Source: Pelagicoccus mobilis
GTDB taxonomy: Bacteria; Verrucomicrobiota; Verrucomicrobiia; Opitutales; Opitutaceae
Direction of reading: 5' to 3'
NCBI RefSeq assembly: GCF_016595505.1
Contig: NZ_JAENIL010000004.1
Coordinates: 124,001 to 188,000 of the forward strand
Length of the DNA: 64,000 nt
In this document: positions 1-9,835 of the stretch, in pieces
Layout of the letters: each line of letters begins with the position of its first letter
Position numbering within the stretch: the stretch's first letter is position 1
Position numbers and translations under genes: made by a program
Notes under the pieces: model-generated
Told to the model about the DNA's origin: nothing
Database searches by the model: none
What the model saw: the letters and a program-made list of their open reading frames with translations, nothing else

Positions 1-2507
1 TCGACGCTGCGTCGGTCACCTTTGTGGTAGAAGTAGAACACTGGGCTAGCGATGAAGATCGATGAGAACGTACCCGTGATAATACCGATCGTGAAGGTGA
101 AGGCGATGTCGTTGATCACTCCCTTACCGAAGACCATGAGCGAGACAGAGGCGAGCAAGGTAGTAATACTCGTGAGCAAAGAACGGGTCAGAACCGCGTT
201 CATCGCAACATTGATCACCTCGCGGAGCTTCATCGTTGGCTTAAGGAGTAGCTCTTCGCGAATACGGTCGAAAACGACGATGGTATCATTCAGCGAGTAA
301 CCCACGATTAGGAGGATGGCGGCGACCATCGGCGCCGTGAACTGATGCCCAGGCACCAATACGAAAACGCCGATTGTCAGCAAGATATCGTGAATCGTGG
401 CGACAACCGCTCCAATACCGTATCCGATTTCGAAACGGAAGGCGATGTAGAGAAGGATCAGGCCGAGAGACAGGGCGATGGAAAGGAATGCGTTCTTTTG
501 GATTTCAGCCCCTACGGATGGACCGATTTCGTTCTTTCCGATCATATCGAAGCCAGCATTCGGGAATGCCGCTACGAGAGCGTCAACTGCGGCTTCGCCC
601 TTCTCGAATCCAGTCTGGATACGTAGCAACTCTTCTGCTGTGCCAAGCTGAGATTGGTAGAGAGGGTTGGCTTCTCCGATGTCGGCGTCTTCGAGAGCTT
701 TACGCAGGTCGCCTTCGTCAATCTTTTGAGTGAAGGTCAACACGGCTTCGTCACCACCAGTGAAGTCGATACCGTAAATCGAATCGCCCTTGCTCACGAG
801 AACGGCAAGACCAACGGCGACCAAACACCAGGACGCGATAAAGGCCGGCTTACGGTACTTGAGGAAGTCGTAATTCGATCCGGTGAAAAGCGAGAGCGTC
901 TTGAACTTGCCGAGCGTGCCTGTGCAGAAAATAAGCTCGAGCAGAACGCGAGTGACGATCAGAGCACAGAACATGGTGGTCATTACACCGATCGCGAGAG
1001 TCAGACCGAAGCCCTTAACCGGGCCGGTTCCAAGGCTCAGCATCACGAAGGAAACGAGCAAGGTCGTCACGTTAGCATCGAAGATCGTAGAGAAAACCTT
1101 TCCAAATCCGCCCTCGACCGCGGATTTGATGTTCTTTCCATTTCGTAGCTCTTCGCGGATACGCTCGAAAATCAGGATGTTCGCATCCACCGCCATACCG
1201 ACGGTGAGTACGATACCAGCGATACCTGGCAGCGTGAGGGTCGCATTGAAGCTCGCGAGAACTCCCAAAACGATAACAACGTTGAGGACAACCGAAGCGA
1301 GAGCGACAAAACCGCCGATCATGAAGTAGGCGATCATGAACGCGGAAACCGCTGAGATACCGATGACGGAAGCCTTAACGCCAGATTCGATCGAATCTTT
1401 CGCCATAGATGGTCCAACTTCGTACATCTCTACCACTTCGAGCGGAAGCTCGAGCGGGTTGTTGAGAGTGTTGGCGAGGTCGATCGCTTCGCGCTGGGTA
1501 AAGTTGCCAGTGATCTGGGCGTTGCCGCCGGAGATGCGTTCGCTAACGCGCGGTGCGGATTGTAGTTCGCCGTCCAATACGATGGCCAAAAGCCCCACCT
1601 CTCCCGAGCGAGTTTGCGCCCCGCGTTGAGTGATGCTGCCAAGCTTTTCAGTTACATCGGCAAAGAGCTTTGCCCCGTCATCGTTGAAGTTGAGGATGAC
1701 CTCGATGCCGCCAACCTCATTTGTACGCGGAAATGCGTCATCAACGTACTTACCGGTAAGAGCGGGAATACGCTTAACGTAGTACTTCTGGATGATTTCA
1801 CGCTCGGTGTCGTCCTGAACGCGGGTCATTTCGATGTAGCCGGTAGGACGTGGATCCGTACGTGGATCGGCCGAGGGATGGACTTCGCGGAACTCGAGGC
1901 GAGCCGGTGCCTTGATCGTGTCGATCAACTCGGGATTGTCCTTCGTGTTAACGCCGGCGAGCTGGAGCTCGATCCGGTTTTCGCCAACTGGACGAACGAT
2001 GGGCTCGCTGACTCCGTAGGTGTTGACGCGACGCTCGATGATATTGATCGCGTCGGAAAGCTTCTCGTTTCGCTGGTCGACAGGCACTTCAGCGAGAGCC
2101 GTCGGGTCGACTTCGAAAGTGACGGAGATACCACCCTGGATATCGAGACCACGCTTCAAGTTCGCTTTGGAGTCCTCAAGCAAGGTCGGCAGGAGGATAT
2201 TGTTTCGCTTCTCGATGTTCGTGAGGCTCGACTCAAGCTGTAGGTCCGGAAAATAATCGCTGATGTCGATACGCTCGTCGTTGGCGATTTTCTTGAGAGC
2301 CATGTAGACGCTAAGCGGACGATTGCCCTCTGAGCTCTCCTCAGAAAGCGTCTTTGCCCGTTCCATCAAGGCGGTGAACTCAGGGCTGCCGGAACGCTCG
2401 GTCACGTGCTCGGCGAAGTCCTGGTCGGACATGGGGATTAGATAAGAAAGGCAGAACGCGACGATGATCGCTGTAAGGGCCAGTTTCCAAATATACTTTC
2501 CGGACAT
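1..2507 (-). CDS. secDF: SecDF protein-export membrane protein (SecD-SecF fusion), 3' end outside window
   Basis: Reading the minus strand from the ATG at 2507, one frame stays open to the window edge (835 codons). It encodes an N-terminal membrane segment (about residues 7-25), a SecD periplasmic region, the SecD transmembrane block with 'GMAVDANILIFERIREE', and then, without a break, a SecF half with 'GIDFTGG' and 'YSLNDTIVVFDRIREE'. SecD and SecF are therefore fused, as in many Verrucomicrobiota and Bacteroidota. The pair uses the proton-motive force to help SecYEG release exported proteins on the periplasmic side. Only a short C-terminal tail is likely missing. yajC lies about 100 bases upstream on the same strand, giving the usual yajC-secDF order. 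A high demand for Sec export fits the many signal-peptide enzymes in this window. Identity is secure; the stop lies outside the window. Confidence 0.96.
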   Translation of the reverse strand, partial: MSGKYIWKLALTAIIVAFCLSYLIPMSDQDFAEHVTERSGSPEFTALMERAKTLSEESSEGNRPLSVYMALKKIANDERIDISDYFPDLQLESSLTNIEKRNNILLPTLLEDSKANLKRGLDIQGGISVTFEVDPTALAEVPVDQRNEKLSDAINIIERRVNTYGVSEPIVRPVGENRIELQLAGVNTKDNPELIDTIKAPARLEFREVHPSADPRTDPRPTGYIEMTRVQDDTEREIIQKYYVKRIPALTGKYVDDAFPRTNEVGGIEVILNFNDDGAKLFADVTEKLGSITQRGAQTRSGEVGLLAIVLDGELQSAPRVSERISGGNAQITGNFTQREAIDLANTLNNPLELPLEVVEMYEVGPSMAKDSIESGVKASVIGISAVSAFMIAYFMIGGFVALASVVLNVVIVLGVLASFNATLTLPGIAGIVLTVGMAVDANILIFERIREELRNGKNIKSAVEGGFGKVFSTIFDANVTTLLVSFVMLSLGTGPVKGFGLTLAIGVMTTMFCALIVTRVLLELIFCTGTLGKFKTLSLFTGSNYDFLKYRKPAFIASWCLVAVGLAVLVSKGDSIYGIDFTGGDEAVLTFTQKIDEGDLRKALEDADIGEANPLYQSQLGTAEELLRIQTGFEKGEAAVDALVAAFPNAGFDMIGKNEIGPSVGAEIQKNAFLSIALSLGLILLYIAFRFEIGYGIGAVVATIHDILLTIGVFVLVPGHQFTAPMVAAILLIVGYSLNDTIVVFDRIREELLLKPTMKLREVINVAMNAVLTRSLLTSITTLLASVSLMVFGKGVINDIAFTFTIGIITGTFSSIFIASPVFYFYHKGDRRSV

Positions 2508-2606
2508 CGAGTTACTAATCAGGTTGGAGTCTATCTATTAATAATACAGATGCCACGCCGTACAAGGCGTGGCTCTTGATTGAAAGGGTTTGAAAGGGCG
2601 AGTCTC

Positions 2607-2918
2607 CTACTCCGCGGCGTTGATCACGGTGGCGACGGAAGCCTTGGAAATTTCGATCTTGGTGTTTTCGGCGATCTTCAGAATGAAGCGGTCTTCCTTG
2701 ACGTTGGTGATCGTTCCGTAGATCCCACCGCTGGTTACGACCTCCGCTCCACTCTTGAGCTCGGTGATCATCTTTTGATGTTGCTTTTGCTTCTTACGCT
2801 GCGGGGCGATGATCAGGAAGTACATCGCGGCGAACATGAGGCCCATGATGAGAAGAGGCGGGATTCCACCTCCTTGTGGCTGAGCAGCTTGTGCGAAGAA
2901 GATTGTAGAAATATCCAT
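2607..2918 (-). CDS. yajC: Sec translocon accessory protein YajC
   Basis: A 103-residue protein with one N-terminal hydrophobic segment (about residues 19-38, containing 'PPLLIMGLMFAAMYFLII') followed at once by 'APQRKKQKQHQKM', the basic stretch typical of YajC, and a small soluble domain with 'LKSGAEVVTSGGIYGTI'. YajC binds SecDF in the inner membrane and is an auxiliary part of the holotranslocon. It is encoded directly before secDF on the same strand, which is the classical arrangement. The family is usually 85-115 residues, so the gene looks complete. Confidence 0.95.
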   Translation of the reverse strand: MDISTIFFAQAAQPQGGGIPPLLIMGLMFAAMYFLIIAPQRKKQKQHQKMITELKSGAEVVTSGGIYGTITNVKEDRFILKIAENTKIEISKASVATVINAAE

Positions 2919-3026
2919 TTGTGAAAGCGGGAATTTTAACTCTAAAGGGTTCTTGAAATTGAAAGGCGCGTACTCAATCTAGCGGCTTTTCAAAAAGCAA
3001 GCCATAACCTGTACGCTGCAAGACCC
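2919..3026. promoter_or_regulatory. Divergent intergenic region between yajC and speA
   Basis: These 108 bases separate two divergently transcribed genes and must hold the promoter for yajC-secDF on minus and for speA on plus. A TTGAAA at about 2954 could be a weak plus-strand -35 box, but no convincing -10 follows at the right distance. No hairpin or riboswitch-like fold is obvious. The call rests on position only. Confidence 0.35.
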
Positions 3027-4985
3027 TTGAGCACGAGTGCAAAATCACGTTGGACCACCGCAGAAGCGGAACGGCTATACGGCTTCAACCGCTGGGGAAG
3101 CCCTTACTTCTCTGTAGACAAAGAAGGACACGTCTGCGCTCACCCCGCTGCGGACGAAAGGACCGTCCGAATTGCCGACGTTATAAAGGAAGCCGCCTCC
3201 AAGGGACTCAAGGCTCCAATGGTCATTCGCTTTCAGGATCTGTTGCGACATCGAGTCGAGCGCTTGAACAAGGCCTTTGCCGCTTCGATCGAAGAGGAGG
3301 AGTACCCAGCATGCTACCGCGGCGTGTTCCCAATCAAGGTCAACCAGCTACGCGAAGTCATCGAGGAAATACAAGATGCGGGCGGAGATCACAGCTATGG
3401 CCTCGAGGCTGGCAGCAAGCCGGAACTCCTCATCGCGATGGCGATGCACCAAGACTCCGACGGACTCTTGATCTGCAACGGCTACAAGGATGAAGACTAC
3501 ATCCGGCTGGCCCTCAACTACCGCAAGATTGGCAAGGAGATCATCATCGTCGCCGAGCAGTTGAGCGAAGTTCAGAAGATCATCGAAGTTTCAGAAGAGC
3601 TCAAAGTAGAACCGCTTATTGGCCTGCGGGCAAAGCTCGGCACGCGCGGCGAGGGAAAATGGGCGATGTCGACCGGAGACAACGCTAAGTTCGGACTCGC
3701 TTCGATGGAGATGCTAGAGGCAACTCGCATGATCGAAAAAGCGGGTCTTTCGGAGAGCCTTCGCCTTCTCCACTTCCACATCGGTTCTCAGGTTCCCAAT
3801 ATCATCACGCTGAAAAACGCGGTCGTCGAAGCGACCAGATACTATTGTCAGCTGCAAAAGATGGGCTTCCCGATGGGAATTCTGGATGTGGGAGGCGGTC
3901 TTGGGATCGATTATGACGGCTCTCGTTCCAATTACGAAAGCTCCACAAACTACAGTCTCGAAGAGTACGCCCGAGACGTCGTCTACAATGTGAAGCAGAT
4001 TTGCTCGACGATGGAGGTTCCCTGCCCGGACCTGGTCACTGAAAGTGGCAGAGCAATCGTCGCCCCGCATAGTATTCTGATCACCCAGGTATTCGATCGC
4101 ATTTCAAAGCGTGACTCGCTAGTCCCGGTTCTCAAAGAGGACATCAAACATCAGGTGGTCGCCGATCTTCACGAAATGTTGCACGGCCGTATTCGCTACG
4201 GGAATCTGGAGATCTACCACGACGCCTTCCAAAAGAAGAACGAGGCAGATTCGCTATTTTCGCACGGATACCTCGACCTAGAGGGCCGAGCCCAAGCCGA
4301 GTCGCTCTTTTGGCAAATCTGCTCTCGCCTAGAGAAGAAGATGAGCAAGGCGCGGGGCTACCAACCGGAGGAGCTGATAGGCCTCTCGGAGCTGCTCTCC
4401 GATCAGTACGTTTGCAATTTCTCCGTCTTCCAGTCCCTGCTCGATCATTGGGCGCTCGACCAGCTGTTTCCGATCGCACCCATATCTCGCCTGAACGAAC
4501 GCCCAACCACCAACGCGATCCTGGCAGACATAACCTGCGATTCAGATGGCAAGGTCTCGAAGTTCATCGGCTTGGAAGACGAGAAGTCCTACCTGCCGCT
4601 TCATCCGCTTAAGAAAAACGAGCCCTACTTCCTCGGCATTTTCCTGGTGGGAGCTTACCAAGACATCATGGGAGACAACCACAACCTCTTCGGCCGTGTG
4701 AATGAGGTACACGTATTTCTCGAGGAAGACGAAGAGGACGGATTCTACATCGAAGACACGATTCAGGGCTATCGCATGAAAGACGTGCTCGAAGGAGTGC
4801 AATACGAAGCCAAATACCTTTGCCGCAATCTCAAGCAGCAAATCGACAAGGCCACGAAAGCCGATGTTGTGAAGCCGCGAGATGGCGTCAGATTCATGGA
4901 GCTGTACGAGCAGCAACTTCAATCCAAGACGTATCTAGATATTCAGTACAAGAAAAAGCGGCGTAACGCTACCAAGAAGACCTAG
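3027..4985 (+). CDS. speA: Biosynthetic arginine decarboxylase (PLP-dependent)
   Basis: A 652-residue fold-III PLP enzyme that converts arginine to agmatine plus carbon dioxide, the first step of polyamine synthesis by the agmatine route. The PLP lysine is K104 in 'YRGVFPIKVNQ'. The phosphate-binding glycines are in 'DVGGGLGIDYDGS', and the C-terminal active-site segment carries 'CDSDGKV'. Length and motif order match SpeA (about 630-660 residues). The most upstream usable start is TTG at 3027. No ATG or GTG lies in frame before the conserved 'YGFNRWGSPYFSV' region, so TTG is accepted, although no clear Shine-Dalgarno sequence precedes it. The next gene is convergent, 23 bases away, so speA is monocistronic. 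Confidence 0.95.
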   Translation: MSTSAKSRWTTAEAERLYGFNRWGSPYFSVDKEGHVCAHPAADERTVRIADVIKEAASKGLKAPMVIRFQDLLRHRVERLNKAFAASIEEEEYPACYRGVFPIKVNQLREVIEEIQDAGGDHSYGLEAGSKPELLIAMAMHQDSDGLLICNGYKDEDYIRLALNYRKIGKEIIIVAEQLSEVQKIIEVSEELKVEPLIGLRAKLGTRGEGKWAMSTGDNAKFGLASMEMLEATRMIEKAGLSESLRLLHFHIGSQVPNIITLKNAVVEATRYYCQLQKMGFPMGILDVGGGLGIDYDGSRSNYESSTNYSLEEYARDVVYNVKQICSTMEVPCPDLVTESGRAIVAPHSILITQVFDRISKRDSLVPVLKEDIKHQVVADLHEMLHGRIRYGNLEIYHDAFQKKNEADSLFSHGYLDLEGRAQAESLFWQICSRLEKKMSKARGYQPEELIGLSELLSDQYVCNFSVFQSLLDHWALDQLFPIAPISRLNERPTTNAILADITCDSDGKVSKFIGLEDEKSYLPLHPLKKNEPYFLGIFLVGAYQDIMGDNHNLFGRVNEVHVFLEEDEEDGFYIEDTIQGYRMKDVLEGVQYEAKYLCRNLKQQIDKATKADVVKPRDGVRFMELYEQQLQSKTYLDIQYKKKRRNATKKT

Positions 4986-5008
4986 TCGGCCTAAGTGAGA
5001 GGGCATCC

Positions 5009-6541
5009 TCAGTCGCCGAGTTCTTTTATCTTGAACCTCTCAAGCGCTGCAGGCTGATGCTCGCTTGCCATAATCGTTTCCATTTTTCTAACGATTCCTG
5101 GATACGTGGATGCTAGGTCATTCAGTTCCTTGGGGTCAGCTTCAAGGTCATAAAGCTCCAGTGCCATGTTGCCCTTGAAGATATCCCTCCGAATCGCTTT
5201 CCATTTCCCCATTCGAACAGCCTGTTGGCCACCGTATGATGGAAACTCCCAATAGAGGTGCTGGTGCTCAGCCTGTTTTCCCGTGCCGAGCAATTCGGGC
5301 AAGAAGCTCACTCCGTCCGTATCTGCAGGTGCTTCCGCATCGGCTAGCTCGCAAAGAGTTGGTAGGACGTCCCAAAAGGCGGATACATGATCAGACGTCG
5401 TTCCCGCGGCAATCCGTCCAGGCCAGTGAGCGATCATGGGAACACGAATTCCGCCCTCATGAAGATAGCCCTTTCCCCACCCTCTCTCTGAGTTGAAGGG
5501 GGCTCCACTGTCGAAAAAAGCTGAGTCGCTTCCTCCGTTGTAGGTGGGTCCATTGTCGCTTGAGAATACGATCAGTGTATTTTCATACTCTCCCAACTCC
5601 TTGAGCCTTTCTACGATCGCACCCACCTGCTCGTCGAGATAACTGACCATAGCGGCATAGGTCGCGCGTGGCGATCGATTCGGAAAGTAGCCGCGATCAC
5701 CGCTATAATGCTCCTCAGGACCGAACTTCTTTTGGTAATGCTCCACCCAATGTCGCGGGGCCTGCAAAGGGACGTGGGGTATCGGAGTAGCAAAATAGAT
5801 GAAGAACGGTTGGTTCCGACTCCTATCGATAAACTGGAGCGTTTCTTCTAACATTAAAGTCGGAGCATAGTCTTCAAGTTCATAGTCGCCGTAACTGTCT
5901 GGATCATTTGGATTTGCCTCGTCCGGAAGCTTTGTTCCTGGTACCACCAGCTTGTTTTTAAGCCAAACCTTCTCCTCGTTTCGCCACAAGTGCTTCGGGT
6001 AGAGGGTGTGAGCCTGACGTTGGCAATTGTATCCAAAAAAGAAATCGAATCCTTGATTATTGGGGATTCCTTCCGTCAACGGAGCCCCGAGTCCCCATTT
6101 TCCAATTACAGCGGTACGATAGCCGACCGACTGTAACAATCGTCCTATCGTTGCGGTTCCCTCCGGCAGCGGGCGCTGCCCTTCTAGATTGGGATCGTCA
6201 ACTGCCTTGGCAAAGTTCCAGGTATCCCCTCGCTCGCCCCATTCATCATTTCCACGAATGTGAGCATGCCCAGTGTGTTTGCCCGTCATCAACACGCAAC
6301 GAGCAGGAGCGCAAACAGCCGAGCCAGAATAATGCTGGGTAAAGAGCATCCCTTGGCGGGCTAGCAAATCAATGTTGGGCGTCTCGATTTTCTCCTGTCC
6401 GTAACAGCCGAGTTCTCCGTAACCAAGATCATCGGCGAGAATATAGATGATGTTCGGCCGATCATCAGAGGCCAATACAGCACCCCCCAACAACCCTATA
6501 AGGCTTAGAACGAAAACTCGTAGATAGGTTAGCTGCTTCAT
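5009..6541 (-). CDS. Secreted S1-family sulfatase (RGN type)
   Basis: A 510-residue arylsulfatase-like enzyme. An N-terminal signal peptide ends near 'GGAVLASDD'. It is followed by the metal-binding 'LADDLGYGELGCYG' and the formylglycine motif C-A-P-A-R (C77-R81 from the ATG), which continues 'TGKHTGHAHIRGN'. Later come 'GKWGLG' and the metal-binding 'FSSDNGP'. It should hydrolyse a sulfate ester of a sugar in the periplasm after the cysteine becomes formylglycine. The ATG at 6541 is preferred over an in-frame TTG at 6547. It closely resembles the sulfatases at 42769 and 60607 (shared RGN block). It is the last gene of the five-gene minus-strand cluster, 10 bases after the GH109 gene, so it probably desulfates the substrate of that enzyme. 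The exact S1 subfamily is not certain. Confidence 0.93.
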   Translation of the reverse strand: MKQLTYLRVFVLSLIGLLGGAVLASDDRPNIIYILADDLGYGELGCYGQEKIETPNIDLLARQGMLFTQHYSGSAVCAPARCVLMTGKHTGHAHIRGNDEWGERGDTWNFAKAVDDPNLEGQRPLPEGTATIGRLLQSVGYRTAVIGKWGLGAPLTEGIPNNQGFDFFFGYNCQRQAHTLYPKHLWRNEEKVWLKNKLVVPGTKLPDEANPNDPDSYGDYELEDYAPTLMLEETLQFIDRSRNQPFFIYFATPIPHVPLQAPRHWVEHYQKKFGPEEHYSGDRGYFPNRSPRATYAAMVSYLDEQVGAIVERLKELGEYENTLIVFSSDNGPTYNGGSDSAFFDSGAPFNSERGWGKGYLHEGGIRVPMIAHWPGRIAAGTTSDHVSAFWDVLPTLCELADAEAPADTDGVSFLPELLGTGKQAEHQHLYWEFPSYGGQQAVRMGKWKAIRRDIFKGNMALELYDLEADPKELNDLASTYPGIVRKMETIMASEHQPAALERFKIKELGD

Positions 6542-6551
6542 GGACAATAAG

Positions 6552-7946
6552 CTAGCTTACGACACCTAACGGATTTGTTTCACTCCAGTCTCCCCGAGTA
6601 AAATCCGGGAACGCTTGAGGTGCTCCGCCCTGCCTAACTGATTCTTCACTCAGTGGAGCAACAGCGCTCCAGAAAGCCCCCTCATAGACGTTCTGGTCAA
6701 GTGGCTCGCCCTTTCGCAAACACTCCACAATGCGGTAACGCATCATAAAGTCCATGCCGCCGTGTCCGCCCATTTTCTTTGCAAGAGCCCCAAGCCGCTT
6801 TTGTAATGGGTGTTCATATTTTTCGTAAATCGCCGCCAGACCTTCCCCTTCAGCCCATTTGTGATGGTCTTCAGTTGCTCCTTCGACTCCTCCCTCAAGT
6901 GCGACTCTCGTCGGAAAACCAGCCAAACACCCTTTGGTCCCTTGGACCAAATTCAATCGAGAATAGGGCCTTGGACTGGTTTCGTCCCATTGAACCATTA
7001 TCGTTCTGCCAAGCTGAGTCTTTATGATCGACGTATTCAAGTCTCCACCACGGTAGTCTAGGCTATTCCATTTATGGCCATCTGAGAAGTTGTCGCTCGC
7101 ATATTGGGCTCTCCCGAGCGCTGGAGTTGAAAAAGAAACCAATGAGCCAAAATTGTCTTCGCCACGGGCCAAATTCATATACTGGGCTACAGGGCCGAGC
7201 CCATGCGTTGGATAGAGATTCCCGTTTCGTTTCGCGTAATGATGCGTGCGCCAATAGCCGGTGCCCCGCTTTTCATGCACCATCTGCCCTCGGAGCTCAT
7301 GGATGTATGCGGCCTCCCCGTGAAGCAAGTCGCCAACGACCCCCTGTCGACACATATTCAGATATAAAAGCTCATCGCGACCGTAGTTGACGTTTTCCAT
7401 CATCATACAGTGTTTTCGCGTTTTTTCCGACGTATCCACGACGTCCCACAGTTCATTATTCGTGAGAGCAAGAGGAACCTCTACAAAAGCGTGAGCTCCC
7501 GCCTCCATTGTCGCAATCGCCATCGGAGCATGGTCCTTCCAAGGAGTCGCTATCACAACTGCGTCTGGCTTTTGCTCCGCGAGCATCTTGCGCCATTGAT
7601 TCTTTCCTCTGCTGTAGACGCTGATCGATCTGTGTCGACTACCCGCGCCCACTTCCTCGCAATCCTTTTGCGATTGCAGAGCTAAATCCTCATACAGATC
7701 GCAGATCCCAACCACCTCAGTGCCTTCGATCGTGGCGAATTGCTTTGCATGACCTCGTCCGCGAGCGCCGACTCCGATAAACACAATCCTGATGGTATCA
7801 AGTTTCTCTGCAGCGTAATCTCCCATGTATTGGCCTTTGCGTCGAGTGGCCGCCTGCGACGTTGAGCTAGCAACGACCGCTCCTCCGATCCCCGCTAGGA
7901 GTCCCAAGAATCCGCGTCTAGAATTCAAAAATGTCTTCATTTGCAT
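6552..7946 (-). CDS. GH109-type NAD-dependent glycosidase (alpha-N-acetylgalactosaminidase-like), Tat-exported
   Basis: A 464-residue Gfo/Idh/MocA-fold protein with a twin-arginine signal ('SRRGFLGLLAGIGG', residues 9-22). The Rossmann motif is 'FIGVGARGRGHAKQF' at about residues 56-70. 'CDLYED' binds the cofactor, and 'EVP' (156-158) stands where plain dehydrogenases have EKP. The diagnostic feature is 'YPTHGLGPV' with Y245 and H248, which matches the catalytic Tyr/His segment of family GH109. These enzymes use tightly bound NAD+ to cleave alpha-N-acetylgalactosaminides through a redox-elimination route. The Tat signal is consistent with export of a folded, cofactor-loaded protein. The neighbours are a sulfatase (10 bases downstream) and a sodium symporter (49 bases upstream). 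Specificity for GalNAc is inferred from the family and not shown by the sequence. Confidence 0.88.
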   Translation of the reverse strand: MQMKTFLNSRRGFLGLLAGIGGAVVASSTSQAATRRKGQYMGDYAAEKLDTIRIVFIGVGARGRGHAKQFATIEGTEVVGICDLYEDLALQSQKDCEEVGAGSRHRSISVYSRGKNQWRKMLAEQKPDAVVIATPWKDHAPMAIATMEAGAHAFVEVPLALTNNELWDVVDTSEKTRKHCMMMENVNYGRDELLYLNMCRQGVVGDLLHGEAAYIHELRGQMVHEKRGTGYWRTHHYAKRNGNLYPTHGLGPVAQYMNLARGEDNFGSLVSFSTPALGRAQYASDNFSDGHKWNSLDYRGGDLNTSIIKTQLGRTIMVQWDETSPRPYSRLNLVQGTKGCLAGFPTRVALEGGVEGATEDHHKWAEGEGLAAIYEKYEHPLQKRLGALAKKMGGHGGMDFMMRYRIVECLRKGEPLDQNVYEGAFWSAVAPLSEESVRQGGAPQAFPDFTRGDWSETNPLGVVS

Positions 7947-7995
7947 ATGAGGTGTTTAAAAAAGTGAATACTTGAAGTTTGTGTCGTGAGCAGGA

Positions 7996-9792
7996 CTAAC
8001 GTTTCTCTGTGTCGGGGCCCCTGGATTCGCTTCGAACGAGCTTGGATGCGAACAGGCCAGAAACCGTTAAAACGCAGCAAGCAAACACGGTTTCGCCGTA
8101 GAGCATCTTTCCGATTCCAAACAGGAACCCATAAACCGCCGCAATTCCCAGAGCGACGTTCACAAACTGAGGAGCTAAAGGATCACTCTCTGGTATCGAC
8201 ATTCCAATACGGGACCGGACAGACGACCAACCAGGACCGGCAGGGCGAACCTTAAGATAAAACCGCTCTAAGACCGTCCGCTCGCTGGGGGAAGTGAGCA
8301 GCGTAACCGAAAACCAAACAATGGAAGTAGCGGATACACCAATCAATAGCTCGAGCCACCATGGAAACCCCAAATCCGCGACCCTGAAAAATACTGCGAT
8401 AAGAAGCGAGGAAACCATGGCAGAGATCTCGCTAAACGCATTGATCCTCCACCAATACCAACGTAGAAGGAAGATAAGCCCAGTCCCAGCCCCCACCTGT
8501 AGAAGAATTTTAAACGTATCCAGCGCAGTCCGGAGTTGCAAAGCGATATACCCTGCGAGAACCATCATCACAATCGTGGATATACGACCGACTAGGACTA
8601 GCTTCTTTTCCGTCGCATCCGGGTTCACGAAACGTTTGTAGAAATCGTTTACGATATAGAACGAACCTCCGTTTGTTTGGGTCGAAATCGTCGACATGTA
8701 GGCAGCGATCAAGGACGCGATGACGAGACCGAGCCAACCATTCGGCAGAAATGTCAGCATTGCTGGATACGCTAGGTCATGCCCAAGCATGCGCGGGTCA
8801 ACATGCGGAAACGCTTCCTGAATGCTCTCTAGACTTGGGAACACGACCAGAGATGCGAGGGCTACGAGGATCCAAGGCCATGGGCGCAAACCGTAGTGTG
8901 CAAAATTGAAAAAGAGAACGGCTCCCGTAGCATGCTTCTCATTCTTTGCCGCTAGCATTCGCTGGGCTACATACCCACCTCCTCCCGGCTCCGAGCCCGG
9001 GTACCACACGCTCCACCATTGGACCAGCAATGGAATCGTTATCAAGGTTGCCCAGGCGTTGAGACTTTCATCGCTCCAAGCTCCATTCTCATCCTTATCA
9101 ACTTCAGGAAAGAACGATAGTTTCCCTTCTAGAGCCGGGTGCTCGAAAAGTGCCTTCAAAGATCCAATATCCTCATGTCCAATCGCGAAATAAGCAGCGG
9201 CAATAGAGCCTACCATTGCCACTCCAAACAGGAGAAAATCGGTGAAAACGACGCTACGAAACCCGCCAATGGATGAGAAAATCGCGGTGGCAATTAGAGC
9301 CCATAGGATAGACTGAAGCGGACTCGCTCCAAGCATCACTCCTCCGATCTTAATCGCAGCGAGGGAGACGGTCGCCATCACCATAACATTGAAAAGCAGT
9401 CCAAGGTACAGCGCTCGAAAGCCTCGCAGGAAGGCGGCGCTCTTACCGCTATACCGCATTTCATAAAACTCGATATCAGTCATAACCCCTGACCTGCGCC
9501 ACAGCTTCGAATACAGAAAGACAGTAACCATTCCGGAAACGAGGAAAGCCCACCAGGCCCAGTTCCCTGCAACTCCATCTTGGCGAACGATATCAGTTAC
9601 CAAATTAGGGGTATCCGTCGAGAAGGTCGTGGCCACCATAGAGAAACCGAGAAGCCACCAAGGCATTTTTCGTCCACCTAGGAAAAACTGTCCTGTATCC
9701 TTTCCGGAAATACGGGAAACCGCGATCCCGATGGTGATGACGATAAGGAAATATCCACAAATGATGATCCAGTCGATCGTTTCAAGCTGCAT
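7996..9792 (-). CDS. Sodium:solute symporter (SSS family)
   Basis: A 598-residue polytopic membrane protein with the LeuT-like SSS fold. It starts 'DWIIICGYFLIVITIGIA', carries 'FFLGGRKMPWWLLGFSMVA' at about residues 36-54, and 'FSTDTPNLVTD' in the region that lines the substrate and sodium sites. About 13 hydrophobic segments can be followed. Family members use the sodium gradient to take up sugars, acids or vitamins. Homologues of this shape with a long soluble loop ('FEHPALEGKLSFFPEVDKD') are common next to sugar-catabolism genes in Planctomycetota and Verrucomicrobiota. Its position between the GH109 gene and the isomerase/dehydrogenase pair suggests uptake of the monosaccharide or small acid released outside. 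The substrate is not predictable from the sequence. Confidence 0.92.
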   Translation of the reverse strand: MQLETIDWIIICGYFLIVITIGIAVSRISGKDTGQFFLGGRKMPWWLLGFSMVATTFSTDTPNLVTDIVRQDGVAGNWAWWAFLVSGMVTVFLYSKLWRRSGVMTDIEFYEMRYSGKSAAFLRGFRALYLGLLFNVMVMATVSLAAIKIGGVMLGASPLQSILWALIATAIFSSIGGFRSVVFTDFLLFGVAMVGSIAAAYFAIGHEDIGSLKALFEHPALEGKLSFFPEVDKDENGAWSDESLNAWATLITIPLLVQWWSVWYPGSEPGGGGYVAQRMLAAKNEKHATGAVLFFNFAHYGLRPWPWILVALASLVVFPSLESIQEAFPHVDPRMLGHDLAYPAMLTFLPNGWLGLVIASLIAAYMSTISTQTNGGSFYIVNDFYKRFVNPDATEKKLVLVGRISTIVMMVLAGYIALQLRTALDTFKILLQVGAGTGLIFLLRWYWWRINAFSEISAMVSSLLIAVFFRVADLGFPWWLELLIGVSATSIVWFSVTLLTSPSERTVLERFYLKVRPAGPGWSSVRSRIGMSIPESDPLAPQFVNVALGIAAVYGFLFGIGKMLYGETVFACCVLTVSGLFASKLVRSESRGPDTEKR

Positions 9793-9835
9793 AAGAAGAG
9801 GTAGGGGTACTAAATTGAGGCACGTGAAATTGGTG

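Noticed and set aside
1614-2243. A 209-codon plus-strand open frame opposite secDF
   Set aside because: It lies entirely antisense to a well-conserved secDF reading frame and its translation shows no domain or signal peptide.
1-2507. Separate secD and secF genes or a frameshift
   Set aside because: The minus frame runs without a stop from the SecD start through the SecF motifs to the edge, so it is one fused gene cut by the window boundary.
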